A stretch of DNA of 37,921 nt, taken from the NCBI RefSeq assembly GCF_004801405.1, contig NZ_SSOB01000069.1, positions 1 to 37,921 of the forward strand. The letters are read 5' to 3'. The first letter of the stretch is position 1. Each line of letters opens with the position of its first letter. This document shows positions 1-7,099 of this stretch, piece by piece. The translations under genes were made by a program, and so were the position numbers. The DNA is from Cohnella fermenti. GTDB taxonomy: Bacteria > Bacillota > Bacilli > Paenibacillales > Paenibacillaceae. The notes beneath the pieces were generated by a model. The model ran no database searches and was not told the DNA's origin. It saw nothing but the letters and a program-made list of their open reading frames with translations.

Positions 1-1
1 T

Positions 2-127
2 CTGAAAAAGATAGCTCGATACCTTGCCAACCAGGCAAGACGAGAGTTGGGTGGGGGCCACTTCTTTGCTGTTCGGCTCATTTTCGTACCTGCAACCTGT
101 TTCATAAGGGGTTATTCAACAGCCTGA
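2..127 (+). mobile_element. Probable 3' end of an insertion sequence (transposase C-terminal tail)
   Basis: An open frame enters from the left edge and stops at TGA 125-127, reading LKKIARYLANQARRELGG near its start. The lysine/arginine-rich LKKIARYLA pattern resembles C-terminal tails of IS1182-like transposases. The frame ends on a TTATTCAACAGCC string at 112-124, which resembles the terminal repeats of IS elements of that kind. Only about 41 codons are inside the window, so the family is a guess. The end abuts a truncated palindrome array (122-188), which fits insertion of the element into that array. It could instead be chance open frame. Confidence 0.38.
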
Positions 128-206
128 AAAACCGCATAAAAACCTCCGATTGCCTCCAATTCAAGCCGACGAATGTGAAAATTCATATAATCGCAAAGGC
201 ATCGGA
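122..206 (+). repeat. Partial phased palindrome array (copy D)
   Basis: Two units are visible. A degenerate unit sits at 122-137 (TGAAAAACCGCAT, with its first bases replaced by the presumed IS end) and an ATGTGAAAATTCATAT unit at 173-188, 51 bp downstream. The spacer between them matches the third spacer of the complete arrays at 485, 19829 and 37494 (CGATT, then AAGCC, then a CGA before the last unit). This therefore looks like the right half of a four-unit array. Confidence 0.6.
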
Positions 207-249
207 CCGGGAGGGGCAACAGACGCCGGAGGAGTCGACGGCCCCGTAG

Positions 250-446
250 AACCCGCAGAGCTCATCGACCCCGCAGAGCCCATCGAACCCGCCAAAGCCC
301 ATCGACCCCGCAGAGCTCATCGAACCCGACAAAGCCCATCGACCCCGCAGAGCTCATCGACCCCGCAGAGCCCATCGACCCCGCAGAGCCCATCGACCCC
401 GCAGAGCTCATCGAACCCGACAAAGCCCATCGACCCCGCCATAGCC
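250..446. repeat. 18-bp tandem repeat, about 11 copies
   Basis: The unit is close to ACCCCGCAGAGCCCATCG, with variants such as GAGCTC for GAGCCC and AACCCGACAAAGCC. One or two copies carry an extra base. Frames through it give proline-rich hexapeptide repeats, but no ribosome site or recognisable protein goes with them, so I treat it as non-coding variable-number repeat sequence. Confidence 0.75.
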
Positions 447-480
447 GCCGGAGCTGTCGCTGAACCAGCTGGCTGCCGAA

Positions 481-665
481 TTTTATGTGAAAAATCACAT
501 TGGCGAAGCGTGATGATGAGCAGTTTGGGTGATTTTATGTGAAAAATAGCATAAATGGAGAAATTTTCGGCAAAAGTTGCCGGATATATGCGAAAAATCA
601 TATAAAACGTCGCGATTGCCTCTAATCCAAGCCGATGAATGTGAAAATTCATATAAAATCGCAAA
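481..665 (+). repeat. Four-unit phased palindrome array (copy A)
   Basis: Units of type ATGTGAAAAATCACAT lie at 485-500, 537-552, 588-603 and 639-654, so start-to-start distances are 52, 51 and 51 bp. Arms are 6 nt with an A-rich 4-nt centre, and every unit is oriented with the A-tract on the plus strand. The units are often flanked by TTTT and AAAA. Spacer 1 begins TGGCGA and spacer 3 contains TCGCGATT and AAGCC, both also seen in copy B. The array lies in a non-coding region and its function is unknown. Confidence 0.8.
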
Positions 666-691
666 AGGGCATCGGACAGGGGTGCGGGAGC

Positions 692-800
692 GAGAGCGAG
701 CGGCATGGCGAGGGGATTGCGAGAGGGCGAGAGTACGAGAGCGAGCGGCATGGCGAGGGAAATTGCGAGAGGGAGAGAGTACGAGAGGGAGAGGGTACGA
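692..800. repeat. GA-rich tandem repeat with a 45-46 bp period
   Basis: A segment starting GAGAGCGAGCGGCATGGCG at 692 recurs at 737, 45 bp later, and degenerates afterwards into GAGAGGGAGAG blocks up to about 800. It is strongly purine-rich on the plus strand and begins shortly after the last unit of palindrome array A. A similar GA-rich tract follows array C near 37690. Confidence 0.65.
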
Positions 801-829
801 GACGAAGAGATTGCGGAGGAGGAGCGGAC

Positions 830-898
830 AAAAAAAGGGGGCCTGCGGATTCGTCCGCAAGCCCGTTCAAGGGTTATATAAATGAAAAGGGGGGTCAT
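830..898 (-). ncRNA. Candidate small RNA 1 of a tandem pair
   Basis: On the minus strand, the -10 box TATGAT (905-910) places a start near 898. The transcript would begin with a C-rich single-stranded segment (GACCCCCCTTTTC, within the 25-nt block 875-899) and end in an 11-bp hairpin (839-849 with 854-864, one mismatch, loop TTCG) followed by seven U's (830-836), about 69 nt in all. The block 875-899 is identical to 1040-1064 in the second copy, while the terminator stem differs but still pairs. A short leaderless ORF starting MTPLFIYI is an alternative, but there is no ribosome site. Confidence 0.62.
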
Positions 899-904
899 GT
901 ATGT

Positions 905-959
905 ATCATAACCGTTTAATGTGAAAGGACGATGAAAGCCTTATTACGATTTGATTACA
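905..959 (-). promoter_or_regulatory. Promoter with four 11-bp-phased hexamers (copy 1)
   Basis: Minus-strand -10 TATGAT lies at 905-910. Upstream of it hexamers TTTCAC (921-926), TTTCAT (932-937), CGTAAT (943-948) and TGTAAT (954-959) are each exactly 11 bp apart. The nearest hexamer ends 10 bp before the -10 box, and no good -35 box is present. That geometry is typical of promoters activated by OmpR/PhoB-type response regulators. The distal pair is one mismatch from the WalR consensus TGTWAH-N5-TGTWAH. The proximal pair is closer to a Pho-type repeat. Confidence 0.6.
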
Positions 960-995
960 ATGCAAGGATTAGCCTTCTCCACCCGCTCCGCAGCC

Positions 996-1063
996 AAAAA
1001 AGGGGGCTCGCAGCATCCGATGCCGCAAGCCCGAGAGGATATATAAATGAAAAGGGGGGTCAT
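996..1063 (-). ncRNA. Candidate small RNA 2 of a tandem pair
   Basis: This copy is organised exactly like the one 165 bp to its left: -10 box TATATT (1070-1075), expected start near 1063, the same C-rich segment (1040-1064), and a terminator hairpin (1004-1016 with 1020-1032, loop 1017-1019, two mismatches) followed by six U's (996-1001). The apical stem here pairs GCAT with ATGC where copy 1 pairs GCGGA with TCCGC, so the structure is kept while its sequence changes. Predicted length is about 68 nt. It lies downstream of the stop of the CvfC-like gene, but its own promoter argues against it being just that gene's terminator. Confidence 0.62.
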
Positions 1064-1069
1064 GCATAT

Positions 1070-1124
1070 AATATACCGCGCGAAGATGAAAGGTTCGTGA
1101 AAGCAGCATTACAGTTTCGTTACA
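1070..1124 (-). promoter_or_regulatory. Promoter with four 11-bp-phased hexamers (copy 2)
   Basis: Minus-strand -10 TATATT (1070-1075) is preceded by TTTCAT (1086-1091), TTTCAC (1097-1102), TGTAAT (1108-1113) and TGTAAC (1119-1124). All are 11 bp apart and at the same distances from the -10 box as in copy 1. The distal pair, TGTAAC-GAAAC-TGTAAT, fits the WalR consensus TGTWAH-N5-TGTWAH perfectly. Intervening bases have diverged between the copies while hexamers and spacing are retained. Confidence 0.6.
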
Positions 1125-1175
1125 TCTGCGGAATTTTGCCCGGCATCTTCGTCATTCCCGGCGGGCGGCCTTCTG

Positions 1176-2354
1176 TTATTCCTTGTCCTTGTCTTTGTCT
1201 TTGTCCTGCTCCTGCTCGCGCATGCGGGTCATCTGCTGCCAGACGGACCCGGCGGCTTCTTCGCCGTTCTCGATGCGGGCGACGGCCATCTCGGCCTGGA
1301 GCCTCACCTCGAATTCCGGTTCGGCGGCGGCTACGCGCTTCAAGGCTTCCAGCGCCGATTCGTCGCCGGCCTCGTAGAGGAAGCGCGCGGCGCGCCAGCG
1401 GACGAGCTTGTTCCCGTCCGCCAGCGCCTCCACCATCGGTCCGATCGCGGCGGGGTCGCCGATATCGGACAAGGTGTCGCCGGCGGTGCGCCGCACGGCC
1501 GCCGACGAATCCTTCAGCGCGCCGAACAGCGGCGGCAGCGCTTCGGGGATGCGCAGGTCGCCGAGGTATACGACGGCGAGCCGGCGCACCGACATGTGCG
1601 CGTCGCGCACGGCCGTCGCCAGCAGCGGGAGCTGCTCGGCGTCCGGCTTCATGCGGGCAAGAGCCGCATAGCGGTCTTGCCACTGCGGCGCGCGCAGCCG
1701 CTCGGCAAGCTCGCTCTGCGTGAGCGGCGCCTGCGGCTCCGGCGGCGCGGGCTCGGCTTCCCCGCCGGCCGCAGCCGCGGCTTGCGCCTGCGCGATCAGC
1801 CCGCGCAGGCGTTCGTCGGTGTACGCGGCGTCGAGCTCGCGCTTCACCTCTTCCAAGATCTCCTGCGGCTCGCCGTAGCGGACGCCGAACTCCTCAAGCT
1901 TGCGCTCGCGGATCATCGTCGCGCCCGCCGCCTCGCTCACCGCCTGCGTGAACTTGTCCGGCAGCGCCGCCCGCGCTTCCTGCCCGGCATAGCGGACGCG
2001 GATCTGGATCGGGATGCCGCGGTACATCTGGACGAGCACGTGCGCCTCGCCGAAGCCGGCCGCCTCCACCGCAGTCGCCGCCGCGCCTTCGGCGCCGGTG
2101 GCGCCGAACAGCTCCCGCACCGCGCCGAGAATCACCGCCCAGTCCTTGTTCGCACGCCGGTCGACCGCGATGAAGTCGGCGGCCCGGAACACGCTTTTGA
2201 CCCCGTCGATCTCAAGCAGCTTCAGGAACAGCGGCGGCACCGCTTCCCGGCGTTCCAGCGTGTACGTGTGCCGCTCGGCCATCGGGAGCTTCTCGTCTAT
2301 GTTGAGCTTCATGGAATTCGGACTCGGCGTTGGTTCGATCGATAACAGCTTCAT
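1176..2354 (-). CDS. CvfC/YpgR-like protein: Nfu N-terminal domain plus HEAT repeats
   Basis: This 392-residue protein has an Nfu-type N-terminal domain (about residues 1-90, beginning MKLLSIEPTPSPNSMK), as in iron-sulfur scaffold proteins. A middle segment follows, then a C-terminal array of PBS-lyase/HEAT repeats (about 230-370) recognisable by recurring RRLAVVYLGDL and VRRTAGDTLSDIG motifs. It matches the 'conserved virulence factor C' family (Bacillus YpgR), whose biochemical role is not settled. The start is set by AGGAGGGG upstream of ATG 2354; a longer frame to 2423 has no ribosome site. The last residues are a lysine/aspartate low-complexity tail (KDKDKDKDKE), coded by a simple repeat at 1179-1215. 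A promoter of type TTGAGT-N18-TACTAT lies at 2376-2405. Confidence 0.85.
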   Translation of the reverse strand: MKLLSIEPTPSPNSMKLNIDEKLPMAERHTYTLERREAVPPLFLKLLEIDGVKSVFRAADFIAVDRRANKDWAVILGAVRELFGATGAEGAAATAVEAAGFGEAHVLVQMYRGIPIQIRVRYAGQEARAALPDKFTQAVSEAAGATMIRERKLEEFGVRYGEPQEILEEVKRELDAAYTDERLRGLIAQAQAAAAAGGEAEPAPPEPQAPLTQSELAERLRAPQWQDRYAALARMKPDAEQLPLLATAVRDAHMSVRRLAVVYLGDLRIPEALPPLFGALKDSSAAVRRTAGDTLSDIGDPAAIGPMVEALADGNKLVRWRAARFLYEAGDESALEALKRVAAAEPEFEVRLQAEMAVARIENGEEAAGSVWQQMTRMREQEQDKDKDKDKE

Positions 2355-2375
2355 GGCGACCCCTCCTGGGTAAGA

Positions 2376-2405
2376 ATAGTACCTATCCTCTATACAGTAA
2401 CTCAA
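2376..2405 (-). promoter_or_regulatory. Probable SigA-type promoter of the CvfC-like gene
   Basis: On the minus strand TTGAGT (2400-2405) and TACTAT (2376-2381) are separated by 18 bp, about 25 bp upstream of the start codon. The match is moderate. Confidence 0.4.
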
Positions 2406-2478
2406 AAAGCGCGAGAGTTCCAAATTTTCCGCTCAGTGCGGTTGGCAATAATTCTTGTCCCGGAATACGCTTGATACA

Positions 2479-2508
2479 TTGGTACATTGCCGTCTTTCCT
2501 GATATAGT
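2479..2508 (+). promoter_or_regulatory. Probable SigA-type promoter of the metallo-hydrolase gene
   Basis: TTGGTA (2479-2484) and TATAGT (2503-2508) are separated by 18 bp, about 30 bp before ATG 2538. It is placed back to back with the promoter of the CvfC-like gene. Confidence 0.4.
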
Positions 2509-2537
2509 AGGAATGAACAGAACTTCGGAGGGATTTC

Positions 2538-3494
2538 ATGGGCAAAAATCGCTTCGGCAACCTCGATTCCGCCGGGGCCGTTCGAGCAGGCAGACATCGT
2601 ATCGTCCGCTGGGGACAGGAGAGAATGATCCGGCGCACCGCGAAGGATTATTCGGATTGCATTCCCAACGTATATCCCGATCTTCCGTTTCTTCAGCACA
2701 ATAGAAGCGAGCCGTCCGTTACTTGGATCGGACACTCGACTTTTCTTATTCAGATGGCCGGCCTTAACATCGTGACGGACCCGGTATGGGCCCGGCGTAT
2801 GGCTCTTCAGAAGCGCCTCTCTCCGCCGGGAATCGAACTCGAGGACATGCCGCCGATCGACGTCGTTCTCGTATCGCACTCGCACTATGATCACCTGCAC
2901 GTCTCTTCGCTTCGCCGTCTGAACGGAGCCAAGCGGCTGTTCGTTCCGGCGGGACTCAGCAAGAAGCTGATGCGCAAGGGCTTCCGCCAGATCGAGGAGC
3001 TTAACTGGTGGGAAGAGACATCGTTCCACGGCGTGAAGTTCACCTTCGTGCCTGCCCAGCATTGGGCCCGGCGCAACCCTTGGGATACGAACCATTCCCA
3101 CTGGGGAGGGTGGATGCTGGAATCGCCGCATAACCCGACGATCTACTTCGGGGGCGACAGCGGCTACTTCCGCGGCTTCGAAGAGATCGGCCGGAAGTTC
3201 GACGTCGACGTGGCGCTGCTGCCGATCGGCGCTTATGAACCCGAATGGTTCATGTCCGACGAGCACATGAGTCCCGAGGAGGCGCTCAGGGCGTTCCTGG
3301 ATGTGCGCGCCAAGTACTTCGTGCCGATGCACTACGGCGCGTTTAAGCTGGCGGACGATACCCCGAAGGAGGCGCTGGACCGTCTCGAGCAGGAGCGGCT
3401 CCGGCTTGACATCCCGCGGGAGCGGATGTTCGTGCTTCAGCATGGCGAGTCCATGAGATTTTATAGCCGGCAGGCGAGCGATAATCAAGAGTAA
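2538..3494 (+). CDS. Metallo-beta-lactamase-fold hydrolase (NAPE-PLD/RomA-like)
   Basis: The 318-residue protein carries the metal-binding motif HSHYDHL (about residues 114-120), an upstream WIGHSTFLI strand, the GGDSGYF segment that supplies a further metal ligand and a late MHYGAF histidine. This is the order found in the UlaG/NAPE-PLD-like branch of the MBL superfamily, whose members include phospholipases, lactonases and uncharacterised hydrolases. Two metal ions would be bound in the cytoplasm, since no signal peptide is seen. GGAGGG precedes ATG 2538 at good distance. The next gene starts 17 bp after its stop, so the two are probably cotranscribed. Substrate cannot be read from the sequence. 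Confidence 0.82.
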   Translation: MGKNRFGNLDSAGAVRAGRHRIVRWGQERMIRRTAKDYSDCIPNVYPDLPFLQHNRSEPSVTWIGHSTFLIQMAGLNIVTDPVWARRMALQKRLSPPGIELEDMPPIDVVLVSHSHYDHLHVSSLRRLNGAKRLFVPAGLSKKLMRKGFRQIEELNWWEETSFHGVKFTFVPAQHWARRNPWDTNHSHWGGWMLESPHNPTIYFGGDSGYFRGFEEIGRKFDVDVALLPIGAYEPEWFMSDEHMSPEEALRAFLDVRAKYFVPMHYGAFKLADDTPKEALDRLEQERLRLDIPRERMFVLQHGESMRFYSRQASDNQE

Positions 3495-3511
3495 AGGATG
3501 GATCGAATTCA

Positions 3512-5131
3512 ATGATTAGCACGAGCAATATCAGTCTTAGGTACGGCAAGCGTCCGTTGTTCGAGGACGTCAACATCAAGTTCACGCCGGGCAACTGCTA
3601 CGGCCTGATCGGCGCGAACGGAGCGGGCAAGTCGACGTTCCTCAAGATTCTGTCCGGCGAAGTGGAGCCTTCGTCCGGCGAAGTGCACATCACCCCGGGC
3701 GAGCGCCTGGCGGTGCTGAAGCAGAACCATTACGAGTATGACGAGTTCAACGTTCTCGAGACGGTCATCATGGGCTACGAGCGCCTGTACAAGGTCATGA
3801 AGGAGAAGGACGCCATCTACCTCAAGGAGGACTTCTCCGACGAGGACGGCATGCGCGCGGGCGAGCTTGAAGCGGAATTCGCCGAGATGAACGGCTGGGA
3901 AGCCGAGAGCGACGCGGCCGAGATGCTGAACGGCCTCGGCATCACGACGGAGCTGCACGACAAGAAGATGGCCGAGCTGGGCGGCAACGAGAAGGTGCGC
4001 GTCCTGCTTGCGCAAGCGCTGTTCGGCAGCCCGAACATCCTGCTGCTCGACGAGCCCACCAACCACTTGGACCTGGAATCGATCGAATGGCTGGAGAACT
4101 TCCTGTCCGGCTACCAAGGCACCGTTATCGTGGTATCCCACGATCGCCACTTCCTGAACCAGGTATGTACGAACATCGCGGACATCGACTTCGGCAAGAT
4201 TCAGATGTACGTGGGCAACTACGACTTCTGGTACGAGTCGAGCCAGCTTGCGCTCAAGCTGATGCGCGACCAGAACAAGAAGAAGGAAGACAAGATGAAG
4301 GAGCTGCAGGAGTTCATCCAGCGCTTCTCCGCGAACAAGTCCAAGGCGAAGCAGGCGACGAGCCGCCGCAAGATGCTCGACAAGATCTCGCTGGACGACA
4401 TCAAGCCTTCCAACCGCAAGTATCCGTTTATCCAGTTCAAGCCGGAGCGCGAAGCGGGCAAGCAGATCGTCACCGTCGACAACGTCACGGTAACGATCGA
4501 AGGCGAGAAGGTGCTTGACGGCGTATCGTTCGTCGTGAACAAGGGCGACAAGATCGCGCTTGTCGGCCCGAACGGCATCGCGAAGACGACGCTGTTCCAG
4601 GTGCTCGCGGGCGAGATCGTGCCGGAGACCGGCTCCGTGACGTGGGGCGTGACGATTACGAGCGCCTACTTCCCGAAGGACAACAGCGAGTACTTCGAGG
4701 GCGTCGACCTGTCGATCGTCGATTGGCTGCGTCAATATTCGAAGGACCCGGACGAATCGTTTATCCGCGGCTTCCTCGGCCGCATGCTGTTCTCCGGCGA
4801 CGAAGCGCTGAAGAAGGCGTCCGTCCTGTCCGGGGGCGAGAAGGTTCGCTGCATGCTGTCGAAGATGATGCTGACCGCGGCGAACATGCTGCTGCTCGAC
4901 GAGCCGACCAACCACTTGGACCTCGAATCGATCACGGCGCTCAACAACGCGCTCGTCGATACGGACGAGACGATGATCTTCACGTCGCATGACCACCAGT
5001 TCCTGCAGACGATTGCGAACCGGATCATCGAGATTACGCCGAACGGCCTCATCGATCGCATGACGACCTACGACGAGTACCTCGACAACCCGGAGATCAA
5101 GGAGCTTCGCGCCCGGATGCTTCCGGCGTAA
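3512..5131 (+). CDS. ABC-F family ATPase (YkpA/YbiT-like)
   Basis: The 539-residue protein has two tandem ABC domains and no membrane segment, as in ABC-F translation factors. Domain 1 has Walker A GANGAGKST (34-42), a degenerate signature LGGNEKVR (about 155) and Walker B LLLDEPTNHLDL (about 176). A charged linker about residues 245-310 contains the SKAKQATSRRKMLDKI element typical of the YbiT/YkpA group. Domain 2 has Walker A GPNGIAKTT (about 352, alanine in place of the usual glycine), signature LSGGEKVR (about 438) and a second Walker B. The altered signature and AKTT are, as far as I recall, normal for this subgroup. Members act on the ribosome; antibiotic protection is not implied. A strong terminator follows at 5156. 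Confidence 0.9.
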   Translation: MISTSNISLRYGKRPLFEDVNIKFTPGNCYGLIGANGAGKSTFLKILSGEVEPSSGEVHITPGERLAVLKQNHYEYDEFNVLETVIMGYERLYKVMKEKDAIYLKEDFSDEDGMRAGELEAEFAEMNGWEAESDAAEMLNGLGITTELHDKKMAELGGNEKVRVLLAQALFGSPNILLLDEPTNHLDLESIEWLENFLSGYQGTVIVVSHDRHFLNQVCTNIADIDFGKIQMYVGNYDFWYESSQLALKLMRDQNKKKEDKMKELQEFIQRFSANKSKAKQATSRRKMLDKISLDDIKPSNRKYPFIQFKPEREAGKQIVTVDNVTVTIEGEKVLDGVSFVVNKGDKIALVGPNGIAKTTLFQVLAGEIVPETGSVTWGVTITSAYFPKDNSEYFEGVDLSIVDWLRQYSKDPDESFIRGFLGRMLFSGDEALKKASVLSGGEKVRCMLSKMMLTAANMLLLDEPTNHLDLESITALNNALVDTDETMIFTSHDHQFLQTIANRIIEITPNGLIDRMTTYDEYLDNPEIKELRARMLPA

Positions 5132-5155
5132 GACATACAGTATCGGCCGAAGGGT

Positions 5156-5194
5156 TCCCGCCTCTTTATTTGGAGGCGGGAGCTTCTTTTTTTT
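5156..5194 (+). terminator. Rho-independent terminator after the ABC-F gene
   Basis: A perfect 9-bp stem (5156-5164 TCCCGCCTC with 5173-5181) and an 8-nt loop are followed by TTCTTTTTTTT. It ends the upstream operon and separates it from the sugar-utilisation operon. Confidence 0.9.
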
Positions 5195-5370
5195 GCCCGC
5201 ACACGTTATTCAAGACAATTAGACAATTTTGCCTTGGTGCATTGGCAACCGCGCAAAGCCCGCTGCAGCAAGGATTGGGCGGGCAAAACTGTTCGATGGA
5301 CACCCCTGGGAGGCGTCGGATACAGTTAGGGTATTGGGAGCGCAACCAAACTTTCAGACAGAGAGGACAT

Positions 5371-6300
5371 GTGATCTTGTATCGAAAAAGACAGTTGGGG
5401 CATTACGTTCACTTGGTAGCGAGAGATCGTTTTTTGTATATGCTGGCGCTGCCGGGGCTGCTCTTTTTTGCTCTTTTTAAATATGTGCCGATGTGGGGAT
5501 TGGTCATTGCCTTCCAGGATTATTCCCCGTATCTGGGGATACGCAACAGCGATTGGGTAGGGCTGGACCATTTCATCCGTTTTTTTGGCAGTGACGACTT
5601 TTATTTGCTGCTGCGCAATACGCTGGCGATCAGCTCGCTTAATCTGCTGTTGTTTTTTCCTGCGCCGATTGTCATCGCCATCATGCTGAACGAGGCTCGT
5701 CGGCAACTGTTCAAACGGATCGTGCAGACGGTCATCTACTTTCCCCACTTTCTGTCGTGGGTCATTATTGCCGGAATCAGCTTTATCATGCTCGGTCAAG
5801 CGGACGGGGTCGTTAATGCGATTCTGAATAGGCTCGGCTTCGAGTCGGTGGGGTTCTTGACGACACCGGAGATGTTCTGGCCGATGCTGATTGTGCAGAA
5901 CATCTGGAAGGACGCCGGTTGGGGAACGGTCATCTTCCTGGCGGCGTTGTCGGGCATTGATCCCACCTTGTACGAAGCGGCAAGAATGGATGGGGCGAGC
6001 CGACTGCGGACCATCTGGCATATTACGCTGCCGGGTATCCGCAACGTTATCGTCGTGCTCTTTATTCTGAAGCTTGGCGAGATCATGGATGTCGGGTTCG
6101 AGCAAGTATTCCTGATGGGCAATGTGGCGGTATCAAGCGTGGCGGACATATTCGATACGTACGTTTACCGCAACGGAGTGTTGAACGGCGAGTTCAGCTA
6201 CACGGCTTCCGTCGGAATGTTTAAGTCGATTGTCGGCATGATTATGGTAATCACCGCCAACAAGTTGGCCAAGTGGTTAGGCCAGGACGGCCTTTATTAA
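5371..6300 (+). CDS. CUT1-family sugar ABC transporter permease (LplB-like)
   Basis: A membrane protein of about 309 residues with six predicted membrane spans. It has the EAA loop YEAARMDGASRLRTIWHITLP, which contacts the transport ATPase. An N-terminal LALPGLLFFALFKYVPMWGLVIAFQDY segment is typical of LplB-type permeases that work with large solute-binding lipoproteins. A frame runs back to 5170, but that part overlaps the terminator and is not protein-like. AGAGAGGA at 5360-5367 suits a GTG at 5371 or, with better spacing, a TTG at 5377. It is the first gene of the operon, with its partner permease 2 kb downstream. No ATPase gene is present; such systems generally share a housekeeping ATPase such as MsmX. 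Confidence 0.88.
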   Translation: MILYRKRQLGHYVHLVARDRFLYMLALPGLLFFALFKYVPMWGLVIAFQDYSPYLGIRNSDWVGLDHFIRFFGSDDFYLLLRNTLAISSLNLLLFFPAPIVIAIMLNEARRQLFKRIVQTVIYFPHFLSWVIIAGISFIMLGQADGVVNAILNRLGFESVGFLTTPEMFWPMLIVQNIWKDAGWGTVIFLAALSGIDPTLYEAARMDGASRLRTIWHITLPGIRNVIVVLFILKLGEIMDVGFEQVFLMGNVAVSSVADIFDTYVYRNGVLNGEFSYTASVGMFKSIVGMIMVITANKLAKWLGQDGLY

Positions 6301-6351
6301 AGCGCTGAAGCGGGAGAAGTCGAAGAGAAGCTTGAATACCGGGAGGGCACA

Positions 6352-7092
6352 ATGAGCGGCAAGCTGAGAGTAACCATATGGAACGAATACCGGCACGAAG
6401 CGAACGAGGCCAATACCCGCATCCGCGAGCTGTATCCGGAGGGGATTCACCGGACGATTGCCGGAAGCCTGGAAGGAAGCTGCGAGGTCCGGACGGCAAC
6501 GCTGGACGAGCCGGAGCATGGGTTGGGGCAGGCGGTGCTGAACGAGACCGATGTGCTGATCTGGTGGGGGCATGTGGCCCACCACGAGGTAGCTGACGAC
6601 ATCGTGAATCGCGTACACGAGCGGGTATTGAACGGGATGGGGCTGATTGTGCTGCATTCGGGCCACTATTCCAAAATCTTCAAGAAGCTGATGGGAACCT
6701 CCTGCAGCTTGAGGTACCGTGCCGTTGGCGAGAAGGAGCGGCTGTGGGTCGTGTCTCCCGGCCACCCGATCGCCGAGGGGATAGAGGATTATTTCGAATT
6801 GCAGCAAGAAGAAATGTACGGTGAATTTTTCGATGTGCCGCAGCCGGACGAGGTTGTGTTCGTCAGTTGGTTTGAGGGCGGGGAAGTGTTCCGGAGCGGC
6901 TGCTGCTACAACAGGGGACAAGGGAAGCTGTTTTATTTCCGTCCCGGCCACGAGACCTATCCGACTTACCATAACGATAACGTCCAGCGCGTATTGAACA
7001 ATGCCGTCCGTTGGGCTGCCCCGCCGAACAGACCTGCACCCAAGTATGGCAAGCGTCTGCCTGCGCTTGAGCCGATTAAGCCGAGAGGATGA
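6352..7092 (+). CDS. ThuA-domain protein
   Basis: This 246-residue cytoplasmic protein has the ThuA fold, related to class I glutamine amidotransferases: an N-terminal RVTIWNEYRHE strand, DVLIWWGHVAHHEV (about 68-81) and GLIVLHSGHYSKIFKKLMG (about 98-116). The histidine-rich loops replace the amidotransferase cysteine nucleophile, as is usual for ThuA. In Sinorhizobium meliloti, ThuA works with the dehydrogenase ThuB in disaccharide use through 3-keto intermediates. Here a Gfo/Idh/MocA dehydrogenase follows 7 bp downstream. GGGAGGG gives a clear ribosome site for ATG 6352. The exact reaction in this organism is inferred. Confidence 0.85.
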   Translation: MSGKLRVTIWNEYRHEANEANTRIRELYPEGIHRTIAGSLEGSCEVRTATLDEPEHGLGQAVLNETDVLIWWGHVAHHEVADDIVNRVHERVLNGMGLIVLHSGHYSKIFKKLMGTSCSLRYRAVGEKERLWVVSPGHPIAEGIEDYFELQQEEMYGEFFDVPQPDEVVFVSWFEGGEVFRSGCCYNRGQGKLFYFRPGHETYPTYHNDNVQRVLNNAVRWAAPPNRPAPKYGKRLPALEPIKPRG

Positions 7093-7099
7093 GGCCGAC

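Noticed and set aside
485..500. ATGTGAAAAATCACAT as a Rex or CRP-type operator
   Set aside because: The half-sites TGTGA/TCACA are separated by 4 bases, whereas Rex and CRP sites have 6 between them; the sites also lie downstream of genes.
150..542. Proline-rich plus-strand frame of 130 codons
   Set aside because: It is made of the 18-bp tandem repeat and has no ribosome site or homology-like features.
485..654. Palindrome units as a CRISPR array (16-nt repeats with 36-nt spacers)
   Set aside because: Repeats are too short and variable, spacers are partly conserved between arrays, and no cas genes are present.
495..898. Minus-strand frames with a 17-residue periodicity (FSHI, DFSHI and similar)
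   Set aside because: The periodicity comes from the 51-bp palindrome spacing. Array B has 52-bp steps, which breaks the frame, and no ribosome sites are present.
896..898. Leaderless peptide starting MTPLFIYI in both small-RNA modules
   Set aside because: The first eight codons are identical only because the nucleotide block is identical; the peptides diverge immediately afterwards and run through the terminator hairpin. Not fully excluded.
1120..1723. Long arginine/alanine-rich frames over the CvfC-like gene, and similar frames elsewhere
   Set aside because: They are shadows of GC-rich genes in other frames, with typical out-of-frame composition.
3512..5131. ABC-F protein as an antibiotic-resistance factor
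   Set aside because: The linker and motif pattern is that of the housekeeping YkpA/YbiT group, not of the Vga/Msr/Optr-type resistance proteins.
5170..5370. Longer N-terminus for the first permease
   Set aside because: It would start inside the upstream terminator and gives non-membrane, non-conserved sequence; a ribosome site supports 5371 or 5377.
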